A DNA stretch of 10,167 nucleotides from an uncultured Lachnospiraceae bacterium (GTDB lineage Bacteria; Bacillota; Clostridia; Lachnospirales; Lachnospiraceae). This document shows, in pieces, positions 1 through 7,143 of this stretch. Each line of letters opens with the position of its first letter. The stretch's first letter is position 1. A program made the translations under genes and the position numbers. A model generated the notes under the pieces. That model was not told the origin of the DNA. It searched no databases and worked only from the letters and a program-made list of their open reading frames with translations. The stretch lies in NCBI GenBank assembly GCA_937901625.1, contig CALDIE010000259.1:1-10167 (forward strand). The letters run 5' to 3'.

Positions 1-575
1 AATACCTGTGTATCATTTTCCGAGAGATTTCCTGCGGCAAAATAGCGTTCTTCAAAAGGAATACCGTTTTCTTCCAACACTTTCAGATAGATCTTCTTTC
101 TTGCGAGCGCGACTGTATTGTCATCATCGCCGCCGATCATACACACCCGGTTACAGTTTTCCTGCTCGATCAGATACTCCAGGCCGGCGCGCAGTCCGCT
201 TTCATCATCCACCCGAACGGAGGCATATCCCTCCAGTTCCTCTTCGATCAGCACCATCGGGATCCCGCTGTATAAGCCCAGAAATTTCTCCATATTCTTC
301 CGGGTGGTAAGAGAACATATGCTGGAAGCAGCGATGATCAATCCATCGATATTATCCGCATTGGGCAGACTAAAGAGAGCGTTATACTGGTACTCCCACT
401 GGTATCTCTGACCGCTGTCCTTATCGCGGAAGATATACTTTCCCGGGAGGATCACGATATTTACGTCCTTGTCTTTGATGACTTCCTGCATCCCCCTGAT
501 CACGGAGATGGAATAATTATCGCTGACTCCTCCCACCAAAAGTCCTATCGTTTTCCTGCGCCTTGTTTTTTCCAT
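1..575 (-). CDS. LacI-type periplasmic-binding-fold sensor protein without HTH, partial (possible sensor-GGDEF protein)
   Basis: Only the first 191 codons are present; the gene runs off the left edge. The start is the ATG at 573-575, with a GGGGG ribosome binding site about 10 bases upstream that overlaps the stop region of the preceding gene. The protein opens straight into a type I periplasmic-binding fold: KTIGLLVGGVSD (residues 8-19), IDGLIIAASS (76-85), IPMVLIEEELEGY (105-117) and NCNRVCMIGGDDDN (140-153) match the strand-turn pattern of LacI/GalR ligand-binding domains. There is no signal peptide and no room for the roughly 55-residue LacI helix-turn-helix, so it is not a classical repressor and probably senses a ligand in the cytosol. 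In Lachnospiraceae, proteins opening like this often continue into a GGDEF domain; that is inference, because the C-terminus is outside the window. The 14-base gap to the FIST-EAL gene argues for one transcript. Confidence 0.75.
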   Translation of the reverse strand, partial: MEKTRRRKTIGLLVGGVSDNYSISVIRGMQEVIKDKDVNIVILPGKYIFRDKDSGQRYQWEYQYNALFSLPNADNIDGLIIAASSICSLTTRKNMEKFLGLYSGIPMVLIEEELEGYASVRVDDESGLRAGLEYLIEQENCNRVCMIGGDDDNTVALARKKIYLKVLEENGIPFEERYFAAGNLSENDTQV

Positions 576-589
576 TGTCTTCGTACCCC

Positions 590-3121
590 CTATTCAGACA
601 TCAGATTCGGTCCCGGTTCCGAGAAAAGATACCCTTGAGAATAATCTATTCCGTATTTTAGCAGAATACCCTGTATCTCTTCGTTTTCTACAAACTCCGC
701 AATGATCTGCATCTTGCCGGCACCGCGATCACGCCAGGTGCTCAGCATGGAAATCATACGCTCACAGCGTTCATCTTTCGTACAGTTCCTTACTATGGAA
801 CCGTCAATCTTTAAATAATCCACCTTCAGATTGATCACATGCTGCAGGTTGGAATACCCGCTTCCGAAATCATCTAAAGAGATCTTCCCGCCCAGGCGGT
901 GGAGTCTTTCCACTACGCTGTAGATACGATCATAATCCTCTATATCCTCATCTTCCAGAATCTCGAAGATAAAGTTCTCCGGATGTTTGACCTCCGCCAG
1001 TTTCTCGTAGATAAAATTCATCATTTCATCATTCCGTACATCCCGCACTCCGAGATTCATGGAAACCTTGATATCATCAACATCCCTGAAGCGTTCAAAA
1101 ACCTTCCCAAGCATCATGCGCGACAATTTCTCATACATCATACCAAACTCTCTGGCGATATCCATAAACTGCCCCGGCACATAGATGTTTCCGTCATCAT
1201 CCCTAAGCCGCATCAGCGCCTCATAATGGCGGATGACGTTCTTCTGATTGTGATGCACACCCTGGTAATACGGGATCACACCATCCTGCTCCACCGCGGA
1301 GAGGATCACTTCGATCATGCGATAACGCTCGCGATACGCTTCCTCATCCACCACCTTGCTGCCGCCTTCATACGCCGAAAAGGAACGGTGTTTGGCCTGC
1401 ATCTCAAACAAAGCCATATTGTATGTATCCATCACATTGTCGGTCGTGCAGCCGTTGATCAGGCAAAAATACGGGATGATCGGGAATCGATCCTCATCTC
1501 TCTTCTGAAGGATCCCCTGGAGTTCACGCATCTTTTTTTCGAACTCCGCGTAGGACTCACGGTAGGAGTGCGACCCGACCGCAACCGTCCAGTTATCCAC
1601 TTCATAGATCGCATATCCCCTGCTGCCGGAATACTCCACGCACTCGCGGATAAAACGACGCCGCCTCATGGAAACCGCCTCTTCTCCGAACATCGTCTTC
1701 ATCATCGATGTCTCCGGAATATGGATCATACATACCCGGTCGCAACTATGATAGCGCATATCCCTCATCAGGCTTGCCATGTTGGAAATCCGGTCCGTCT
1801 CCTCCGTTAAGAGCTTTTCTCCGAAGGCCTTTAACAGGCGGCGGCTGCTCTCCTCCATATCCGTTTCATGTCCCAAATGCCCTTCCTCTTCGAGATAGAT
1901 CAGGTAATTTAACAAAGGTTCATTGTCTTTAAACAAAGACTCCGTGTAGCGGAAGGGGTATTCGTTTAACTTCGCCTTCTTTTTCGTCTCACCGGCTACG
2001 CACAGTGTCAACGCGCAATTGGCAAAATAATTTTTCCCTCTGTCGTTAACGATCTCACCTGCCGTGATACATCCGCAGATATCCGTCTCCTCATAAGGAG
2101 AGAGCTCCCATCTGGAGGAATTCGGATACAAAGATAACCTTGCAAAACAGCCATAGGCAAAAATGGTCTGCGCATACTCAAACTTTTCTATATCAGAATA
2201 CATCCGTCTGGAGTGCACTTCAATCTTGCGGTCATAGATCAGAGCCCTTCTTACCTTTTTGCCGGGCACAACATTGTGGTTGGCATAAACGTGCCCTTCT
2301 CCGTCTTCCTCACGATACATAAGTATATAAGGAATATCCGGTGCATCCGCATATACGTATGGGAAGAGATTTCCGAGCTCCGGTTCATCCTTAAGGCGGC
2401 TGCCCACATAACTCAAAAATCTTTCCGCCGCGTTTCGTCCACCCGTCGAAATGATCTCATTGCCGTCAGCTTCGTCCACGGCACGCGTTTCACCGTACGC
2501 CTCTGCTCCGGTCACATAGCGTACGATACTGTGTTCCGGCTTCCCTTCCACAACTGCTGTCAGGATGGCCCGGTTTGTTGCTCCGGTCTCATCGAAAACG
2601 AAACCCGTATGTTCAAACGCCCCTATCGCCGACTGTGGAACCGCGCTCAATCCTCCGATCATCTTAACCCCGGGCATCGTGTCATTGCAGGCTTCCACAA
2701 AACGGTTTATATCATAATAGTTCGCCGTAGAAAAAGTTAAAACAAACGACGTATTCTCCGGATCCACACTCTCTCCCAGGTGTTTTGCCAGCGCATCCGC
2801 CGCTATCGCGTTCCCCTCTTTGTCCACCGTATCGATCATCTGCGTATGAATCGCTCCCTCATCCGGCATCGTGATGGAAATAATGCATTGGTTTTGAAGC
2901 AAACGGCCGCGATGTATGATCGTCGCCGTAGTCGTACCAAAGATCTTCGCTCCCGGTATCAATTCCTTCACGTAAGCCGCCAGCTCCACCGCTTCCTCCG
3001 CACGGTGGACAGCCGTATGAATACGCACGAGAACATCTCTCCGTTCACCATCCAGTTGAAGGCGCCGGATCGCTTCCCGAAAATTTCCGTTTGACAAATA
3101 GGGCAGATTCCATGTGATCAT
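590..3121 (-). CDS. FIST / degenerate GGDEF-like / EAL protein, predicted cyclic-di-GMP phosphodiesterase
   Basis: An 843-residue protein with no signal peptide or membrane segment, so probably cytosolic. Residues about 1-415 look like FIST_N plus FIST_C, a predicted small-ligand sensory module (GAKIFGTTTATI at 57-68, FAYGCFARLSLYP at 321-333, TDICGCITAGEI at 346-357). Residues about 425-590 have a GGDEF-like tail pattern (YNMALFEMQAKHRSFSAYE at 567-585) but no GGDEF motif. Residues 600-843 are an EAL domain. Its expected metal- and substrate-binding residues are all there: E634 of EAL, N689, E720, D750 and D751 (DDFGSGYSNL), K771, E809 and Q829, plus the loop-6 glutamate E723. It is therefore predicted to hydrolyse c-di-GMP to pGpG. 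A TTG in frame at 3187 would add 22 residues. The ATG at 3121 is preferred: it has an AGGAAGGGGG site just upstream, and the promoter places the transcript start only about 5 bases before the TTG. It is the first gene of a likely two-gene operon. Confidence 0.88.
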   Translation of the reverse strand: MITWNLPYLSNGNFREAIRRLQLDGERRDVLVRIHTAVHRAEEAVELAAYVKELIPGAKIFGTTTATIIHRGRLLQNQCIISITMPDEGAIHTQMIDTVDKEGNAIAADALAKHLGESVDPENTSFVLTFSTANYYDINRFVEACNDTMPGVKMIGGLSAVPQSAIGAFEHTGFVFDETGATNRAILTAVVEGKPEHSIVRYVTGAEAYGETRAVDEADGNEIISTGGRNAAERFLSYVGSRLKDEPELGNLFPYVYADAPDIPYILMYREEDGEGHVYANHNVVPGKKVRRALIYDRKIEVHSRRMYSDIEKFEYAQTIFAYGCFARLSLYPNSSRWELSPYEETDICGCITAGEIVNDRGKNYFANCALTLCVAGETKKKAKLNEYPFRYTESLFKDNEPLLNYLIYLEEEGHLGHETDMEESSRRLLKAFGEKLLTEETDRISNMASLMRDMRYHSCDRVCMIHIPETSMMKTMFGEEAVSMRRRRFIRECVEYSGSRGYAIYEVDNWTVAVGSHSYRESYAEFEKKMRELQGILQKRDEDRFPIIPYFCLINGCTTDNVMDTYNMALFEMQAKHRSFSAYEGGSKVVDEEAYRERYRMIEVILSAVEQDGVIPYYQGVHHNQKNVIRHYEALMRLRDDDGNIYVPGQFMDIAREFGMMYEKLSRMMLGKVFERFRDVDDIKVSMNLGVRDVRNDEMMNFIYEKLAEVKHPENFIFEILEDEDIEDYDRIYSVVERLHRLGGKISLDDFGSGYSNLQHVINLKVDYLKIDGSIVRNCTKDERCERMISMLSTWRDRGAGKMQIIAEFVENEEIQGILLKYGIDYSQGYLFSEPGPNLMSE

Positions 3122-3198
3122 ATTCTTGCCCCCTTCCTCTCTCTTTTTGTGATCCATCCGAAGATCACTGCATACAAATAAGGCCAATGTACAAGGTT

Positions 3199-3204
3199 AT
3201 TATA
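3199..3204 (-). promoter_or_regulatory. Extended -10 promoter for the FIST-EAL gene
   Basis: Read on the minus strand, the sequence is TGCTATAAT: a perfect TATAAT with the TGn extension. No good -35 is seen at 17 bases (TGGCGA is the nearest), which is tolerable for an extended -10 promoter. Transcription would start near 3192 and leave a leader of about 70 bases before the ATG at 3121. Confidence 0.6.
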
Positions 3205-3225
3205 GCAGAGCCTTTCTTTTTTCGC

Positions 3226-3244
3226 CACTATTTCCAATATAGTG
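3226..3244. promoter_or_regulatory. Short dyad upstream of the FIST-EAL promoter, possible operator
   Basis: CACTAT (3226-3231) and ATAGTG (3239-3244) form a 6-base inverted repeat with a 7-base spacer, overlapping and just upstream of the expected -35 position. Its place fits an activator or repressor site, but the arms are short and no regulator is identified. Confidence 0.25.
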
Positions 3245-3311
3245 CGTACTTTTCTACTTGTTTTTTATCATTTTGCACAGACATTTTTCTTCTACCTCTG
3301 CCATTTAGCAC

Positions 3312-3340
3312 AAAAAACAGCCGTTTTTTAACGGCTGTTT
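3312..3340 (-). terminator. Intrinsic terminator after the acyltransferase gene
   Basis: A perfect 11-bp stem (3315-3325 with 3330-3340, AAACAGCCGTT/AACGGCTGTTT) has a 4-base loop. On the minus strand it runs into a T6 tract. It starts ten bases past the acyltransferase stop. It separates the capA-acyltransferase unit from the promoter of the FIST-EAL operon. Confidence 0.92.
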
Positions 3341-3349
3341 GTAATAAAC

Positions 3350-4066
3350 TTATACTGTTTTAAATTTCTTGATCGTCTCCACGATCCTGTCTCTGACAAT
3401 ATCCGAAATCGCCATCGTATCCAGCCCCTGGTATTCTTCAAAATACATCGGTTTCAGGAAATGAACCTGTGTCTCTACCGGGGCAAGTCCCTTTACCCCG
3501 TAGACTTTGTAGGAATCGATCAGTGCCACCGGAACGATCGGACTCTTGCTTCTCGTGGCATAATTAAAAGCGCCCGGCAAAAACTTCTGAACCTCATTAT
3601 GATTTGCATCATATCCGCCTTCCGGAAAAACGATATATCTCCGCCCTTCTCTGACCTCTTCGATCACGTGAAGGATCGTCTCGAACTGTTTTTTCCGGTC
3701 AAAACGATCTAATCTCGCTCCCTTGATGATCGAGATAAACTGATCCGCAAGGATCAGGTGCGACCTTTTCTCCTCCGCCAACACCGTACAGGGTTTTTCA
3801 TGAGCGCCGATGATACCGAGGGAATCATATTTCCCCTGGTGGTTGGCATACATCACATAACCGCCATTTACCGGAAGATTCTCCACGCCGTACACAACGG
3901 TCGTGACCCTGCTCTTTTTCTTTACAACGTCCACCATCCGTCTTGCAAATGCGTAGCGTTCTTCCTCCGAATATTTATCCTCATGAAGCCGGCAATCTCT
4001 GGCTGTCCACAAAAGGATGATAATCGTTGGTATAGAAATGAGTACCGAAAGAACCAATCTAAGCAT
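3350..4066 (-). CDS. PlsC-like lysophospholipid (1-acylglycerol-3-phosphate) acyltransferase
   Basis: A 238-residue membrane-associated acyltransferase of the PlsC/LPLAT family, which moves an acyl chain to lysophosphatidate or a related lysolipid in phospholipid synthesis. One N-terminal membrane segment (about residues 3-20) is followed by the family blocks in order: NHQGKYD at 75-81 (the catalytic NHx4D), GARLDRFDRK at 116-125, FPEGGYD at 147-153 and VPVALIDSYK at 178-187. Length is normal. The start at 4066 is fixed by a TAA in the same frame two codons upstream, and an AGAGG site lies 7-8 bases before it. It lies 57 bases after the CapA-family gene with no terminator between, so they are probably co-transcribed. 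The exact lipid substrate cannot be told from sequence. Confidence 0.9.
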   Translation of the reverse strand: MLRLVLSVLISIPTIIILLWTARDCRLHEDKYSEEERYAFARRMVDVVKKKSRVTTVVYGVENLPVNGGYVMYANHQGKYDSLGIIGAHEKPCTVLAEEKRSHLILADQFISIIKGARLDRFDRKKQFETILHVIEEVREGRRYIVFPEGGYDANHNEVQKFLPGAFNYATRSKSPIVPVALIDSYKVYGVKGLAPVETQVHFLKPMYFEEYQGLDTMAISDIVRDRIVETIKKFKTV

Positions 4067-4088
4067 GTCTTACCTCTCTTTTTTTCAT
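4059..4088 (-). CDS. Possible 9-codon leader ORF overlapping the acyltransferase start
   Basis: ATG at 4086-4088 is preceded by GGAGGAAAGGAT, a better ribosome binding site than that of the acyltransferase itself. It opens MKKREVRHA and stops with TAG at 4059-4061, seven bases inside the acyltransferase gene in another frame. Ribosomes ending here could restart at 4066, which would couple translation to this mini-ORF. It has a seven-A run near its start. Real translation is not shown. Confidence 0.35.
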   Translation of the reverse strand: MKKREVRHA

Positions 4089-4123
4089 ATCCTTTCCTCC
4101 AGCTCCCGAAAAAGGCTTTTACT

Positions 4124-5551
4124 TCACTTCGGCGATACATAGCCTTCGTCATCGATCACGGCCGTCGGAGAGATCGATCGCATATAGCGGATCAGATCAA
4201 GTGCTTTGTCATCATGCATAAGTGATACCGAGCATCCCGATTGCAGACAGGGAACGAATTGCAGGGAAGATAATTCCCCGTTTTCCAATGTAAGTTCCAC
4301 CATACAGGTATTAAGCGTGCGTGAATTGAACCAGAAATTACCCAGGCTGTAAACCACGGGCACACCATCCACATATCCGATCTGCTGCAGTATATGCGGA
4401 TGCGCTCCGATGATGATATCCGCGCCGGCCGCTGCAAACTGCGGTGCCTGCGCGATCTGATGCCGGTCGATCCCGACTACACTCTCTGTCCCCCAATGAA
4501 CAAACAGGATCACAAAATCACTGTTTTCCTTTGCCGTTCGGATCGCCTCCGTCACCTGTTCCGTACTCGGAAAGCATCTTAGAACTCCGGGACTCGTCTG
4601 CGTAGCGCCTCTCGTATTCGGATAGTTGATGCGTTCGATCTGTGTTGCCGCCACGATCCCGATCACCATATCTCCCGCCACATAGTAAGCAGGTTCCATG
4701 GCTTCCTCAAGGTTGTGTCCGGCGCCGACATAGGGCATGCCTATCCCATCCAAGGTATCCATCGTATCCAGAAAAGCCGTTTCTCCATAATCAAAGGTAT
4801 GATTATTTGCCAGAGAAACGATATCCACTCCCATCTCCTGAAGGATGGGTGCCGAGGAAGTGGCCGCCCGGAAGGTAAAGGTCTTATTGGGCTGTGCCGT
4901 TCCCCTGTCGGAATACGGAAATTCATTATTGATCATCATGATATCCACGCCGCGCATCTTTGCCAGAAGATCCTCGGAAATCACCGATTCAAGCCTCGAT
5001 CCTCTCTGCCGGTAGGAATTAAATACCGCATACCCCGGGTCAAAGAGGATATCTCCTGCAAACCCCATCGTCACTTTGCCGCTTTCATTCGGAATGATCG
5101 TATATACTTTGTTGCCTGAAATACTTGCCGCTCTTTCATAAGCAGCAACCAGATCCGTTGTCTTTTCCGTAGATGAGGAACCGTACGTCGCATCCCCTAC
5201 AATGCTCCCGTCCTCACCGTTTCCGGCGCCGTACATTTGCGTATCCACTTCTTCCGGTCCCTCGCCGATCTCATAGTAGGTCAGGTAAAAGGATCCCTCA
5301 TCGATCCTGCACTCGATCACCTCCCGCCCCGCGTCAAGCGATCCGGACACGGGACCGGCGGTAGTATCCGCATTTTTAAGATGGATATTCATAAGGAACC
5401 CGGCCAACGCTTCCAGCACCAGAAGAACACCAAAAAGAACAAGAAGATTTGTAAGATACACTCTCCTCCTGCTTCTTTTCAGATGCTTTGTTCCCCGTCT
5501 GAGCGGATATTCGGTTTTATGATAGATCCTCCCTCTCTCCGGTCGGCTCAT
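4124..5551 (-). CDS. CapA-family protein, membrane-anchored metallophosphatase-like (PGA_cap)
   Basis: A 475-residue protein with a basic cytosolic N-terminus (HLKRSRRR) and one membrane segment at about 31-54, so the bulk should be outside the cell. A poorly conserved linker (about 60-158) leads to a CapA/PGA_cap domain at about 160-410 with the calcineurin-like metal-site motifs GFAGDI (163-168), INNEFP (207-212), SLANNHTFDYG (246-256), VHWGTE (351-356), GAHPH (382-386) and YSLGNFWFNS (401-410). CapA is known from poly-gamma-glutamate capsule synthesis, but no capB or capC is nearby, so a polyglutamate role is not supported here; a wall or polymer-processing role is more cautious. An ATG at 5578 in frame lacks a ribosome binding site; the ATG at 5551 has AAGGAT nine bases upstream and is preferred. 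First gene of a unit with the acyltransferase. Confidence 0.88.
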   Translation of the reverse strand: MSRPERGRIYHKTEYPLRRGTKHLKRSRRRVYLTNLLVLFGVLLVLEALAGFLMNIHLKNADTTAGPVSGSLDAGREVIECRIDEGSFYLTYYEIGEGPEEVDTQMYGAGNGEDGSIVGDATYGSSSTEKTTDLVAAYERAASISGNKVYTIIPNESGKVTMGFAGDILFDPGYAVFNSYRQRGSRLESVISEDLLAKMRGVDIMMINNEFPYSDRGTAQPNKTFTFRAATSSAPILQEMGVDIVSLANNHTFDYGETAFLDTMDTLDGIGMPYVGAGHNLEEAMEPAYYVAGDMVIGIVAATQIERINYPNTRGATQTSPGVLRCFPSTEQVTEAIRTAKENSDFVILFVHWGTESVVGIDRHQIAQAPQFAAAGADIIIGAHPHILQQIGYVDGVPVVYSLGNFWFNSRTLNTCMVELTLENGELSSLQFVPCLQSGCSVSLMHDDKALDLIRYMRSISPTAVIDDEGYVSPK

Positions 5552-5652
5552 ATCCCATCCATCCTTCTTTCTACACACATGATGATGTCAGGCTCATAAT
5601 TGTGACCCGCAAAAAAACGAACAGGTATCGCTATTGCGCGGATCGTGATCAT
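5548..5652 (-). CDS. Possible 34-codon upstream ORF overlapping the capA-family start
   Basis: ATG at 5650-5652 opens a frame (MITIRAIAIPVRFFAG...) that stops with TGA at 5548-5550, inside an ATGA overlap with the preferred CapA start. The position suits translational coupling. There is no clear ribosome binding site and no recognisable domain, so this may be chance. Confidence 0.2.
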   Translation of the reverse strand: MITIRAIAIPVRFFAGHNYEPDIIMCVERRMDGI

Positions 5653-5673
5653 TTTGTTTACATAACTTTAATT

Positions 5674-5703
5674 ACTATACCACAAAACAACACGATGTGT
5701 CCA
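5674..5703 (-). promoter_or_regulatory. Sigma-A promoter for the capA-family/acyltransferase unit
   Basis: On the minus strand TGGACA (5698-5703, one base off TTGACA) is followed after 18 bases by TATAGT (5674-5679), which also carries a TGG extension. Transcription would start near 5667 and leave a leader of roughly 115 bases. The -35 sits directly after the terminator of the lipoprotein gene. Confidence 0.65.
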
Positions 5704-5705
5704 CG

Positions 5706-5740
5706 AAAAAACCCGCCGAAGTCTTCTGCCTTCAGCGGGT
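5706..5740 (-). terminator. Intrinsic terminator after the Ig-like lipoprotein gene
   Basis: An 11-bp stem (5711-5721 with 5730-5740; one U-G pair on the minus strand) has an 8-base loop and is followed on the minus strand by a T-run (5710-5706). It lies about 60 bases past the lipoprotein stop codon. Confidence 0.9.
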
Positions 5741-5801
5741 CATTCTTCATTTCATCTGTGCTCCTGCTGTTTTACATATACGGCTTTATGCATTCAACAG
5801 A

Positions 5802-6938
5802 TTAATAGTTAAAGATCGTTCCGGCCGCATCGCGATAATCAGCCTCGGACCATCCGCGTACAATACCGCGCTCAAACTCAACTACTACGTAGTCGGTGGT
5901 ACCATAGTCGTCATCATACGGGAAGAAGATATAGAACATATCCGTCTCTCCGTACTGATCATTCGGGCTGATCCTCTCAGCCATGTAAAGGACATTTCCG
6001 TTAGGAGCGGTTCCGATCTCTACAGGTTCAAACTCAAATCCTTCATAATCAAAATCGAAATCACTGGGTGTCTCATCGGGATGCAGATAGTAGTACATAT
6101 CAGCCGACAAATCACCATATACCCAGTACTCAGATCCGGAATCACTTGTATACCAGAGAACGGTTCCGTCGGAATTCTGATCGGCAAATGAGAATCCGTC
6201 CAAAGGACTTAACTCCCAATAATCAGATGAAAAGGTCTCATACAGAGTTGCGGTACCATCGCTGCTCGAACCGCTCTGCGCGTTATTTGTACAGTGTACG
6301 GTAAACTGAGCGGTCGGGAATCCGTCTGCCTCTACCTTTACAACAACATCGCCTACACCATAGTTGGATAGACCGATGCTTCCATCGTCAAACCATGTAG
6401 CGTACAGGATATCTTCATCGGTGGAATATACTCTTACTTCCGGCCATGTACTATCCCAATTTTCAATATACTGATACTTATACTCACTGTAATCCAGATC
6501 GATCGATCTCTCCGCGAAAATGATCTCTGTCTCAGAAGTACCGGAAACGGCAGGCTCTTCTGTTGCCTCGGGTTCCTCCGTTGCCACAGGCTCCTCTTCC
6601 TTAACCGTTACCTTGATCTCTACATCATCATACTTTCCGCCGCTGACAACGATCACTGTCTTGCCGGCTTCCAGTGCTTCGATGGTAAATCCATCCTTAT
6701 ATTCATCCGTAATTTCAACGATATCGTCATCGTCTACTTCGTACTCCAAAGTAATCTTTCCGAGATCGTCATAGTTTTCAATGTCAATGTCTGCAGTCTC
6801 ACCTACAAACAGTGTAATCTTCTTGTCGGATACCTCGATGGAATCCGCTGTTTTCGCGCCACAAGCGGTTACCAGCATCATGGCCATACCGATCATTGCA
6901 AGAATCCCTGCAAGCCCTCTCCTCTTAACTTTTTTCAT
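5802..6938 (-). CDS. Secreted lipoprotein with two bacterial Ig-like domains and a novel acidic C-terminus
   Basis: A 378-residue predicted lipoprotein. KKVKRR and a hydrophobic stretch lead to the lipobox VTAC, with lipidated C26; the mature protein should sit on the outer face of the membrane. Residues about 33-113 resemble a Big_2-type Ig fold (ITLFVGETADIDI, then FTIEALEAGKTVIVVSGG). A Glu/Pro/Thr-rich linker with two EEP(V/E)AT-like units covers 114-130. A second Ig-like domain spans about 138-217 (VYSTDEDILYATW, SNYGVGDVVVKVEADG). The final 150 residues are rich in Asp, Tyr and Phe and match no family I recognise; their aromatic and acidic make-up could suit polysaccharide or metal binding, which is a guess. 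The start has an AAGGAGGT site. It sits where rplJ-rplL would be expected after rplA, but nothing suggests a ribosomal role. No firm promoter was found. Confidence 0.82.
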   Translation of the reverse strand: MKKVKRRGLAGILAMIGMAMMLVTACGAKTADSIEVSDKKITLFVGETADIDIENYDDLGKITLEYEVDDDDIVEITDEYKDGFTIEALEAGKTVIVVSGGKYDDVEIKVTVKEEEPVATEEPEATEEPAVSGTSETEIIFAERSIDLDYSEYKYQYIENWDSTWPEVRVYSTDEDILYATWFDDGSIGLSNYGVGDVVVKVEADGFPTAQFTVHCTNNAQSGSSSDGTATLYETFSSDYWELSPLDGFSFADQNSDGTVLWYTSDSGSEYWVYGDLSADMYYYLHPDETPSDFDFDYEGFEFEPVEIGTAPNGNVLYMAERISPNDQYGETDMFYIFFPYDDDYGTTDYVVVEFERGIVRGWSEADYRDAAGTIFNY

Positions 6939-7005
6939 ACTTACCTCCTTGATGTTTCCCTCTACCTAAGGATCTGTTCAAAAATAAATCTTCACAATTG
7001 ACTTG

Positions 7006-7032
7006 TTCAGATGCTCATCTGCTGCATCAGAA
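7006..7032 (-). other. Alternative, mutually exclusive hairpins in the lipoprotein leader region
   Basis: TTCAGATGC (7006-7014) can pair with GCATCAGAA (7024-7032) as a 9-bp stem with one mismatch, or CAGAT (7008-7012) can pair with ATCTG (7017-7021) as a tight 5-bp hairpin. The two structures exclude each other. No T-run follows, so neither is a terminator on its own. Confidence 0.35.
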
Positions 7033-7082
7033 AGCCTCGCCGTAGTGAATGAATTATTTTCTTACACTATGTATTCAGAATA

Positions 7083-7107
7083 TCCCCCGGATGCATCACC
7101 CGGGAGA
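7083..7107 (-). terminator. GC-rich hairpin after rplA, weak or atypical terminator
   Basis: An 8-bp stem (7083-7090 with 7100-7107; one U-G pair on the minus strand) encloses a 9-base loop about 37 bases past the rplA stop. The following minus-strand sequence (ATATTCTG) lacks a proper T-run, so it may be leaky, a processing signal or an mRNA 3'-end stabiliser. If it leaks, the lipoprotein gene could be read from the ribosomal promoter. Confidence 0.4.
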
Positions 7108-7143
7108 AATCCGTTTACACCATAAAATTATGTTGAGCGTTCA

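Noticed and set aside
899..1810. A 303-codon open frame on the plus strand
   Set aside because: It lies opposite the FIST-EAL gene, shows no domain pattern, and reads as the complement of a conserved coding frame.
4124..5551. A poly-gamma-glutamate capsule locus
   Set aside because: Only a CapA-like protein is present; no CapB ligase or CapC membrane protein is in the window.
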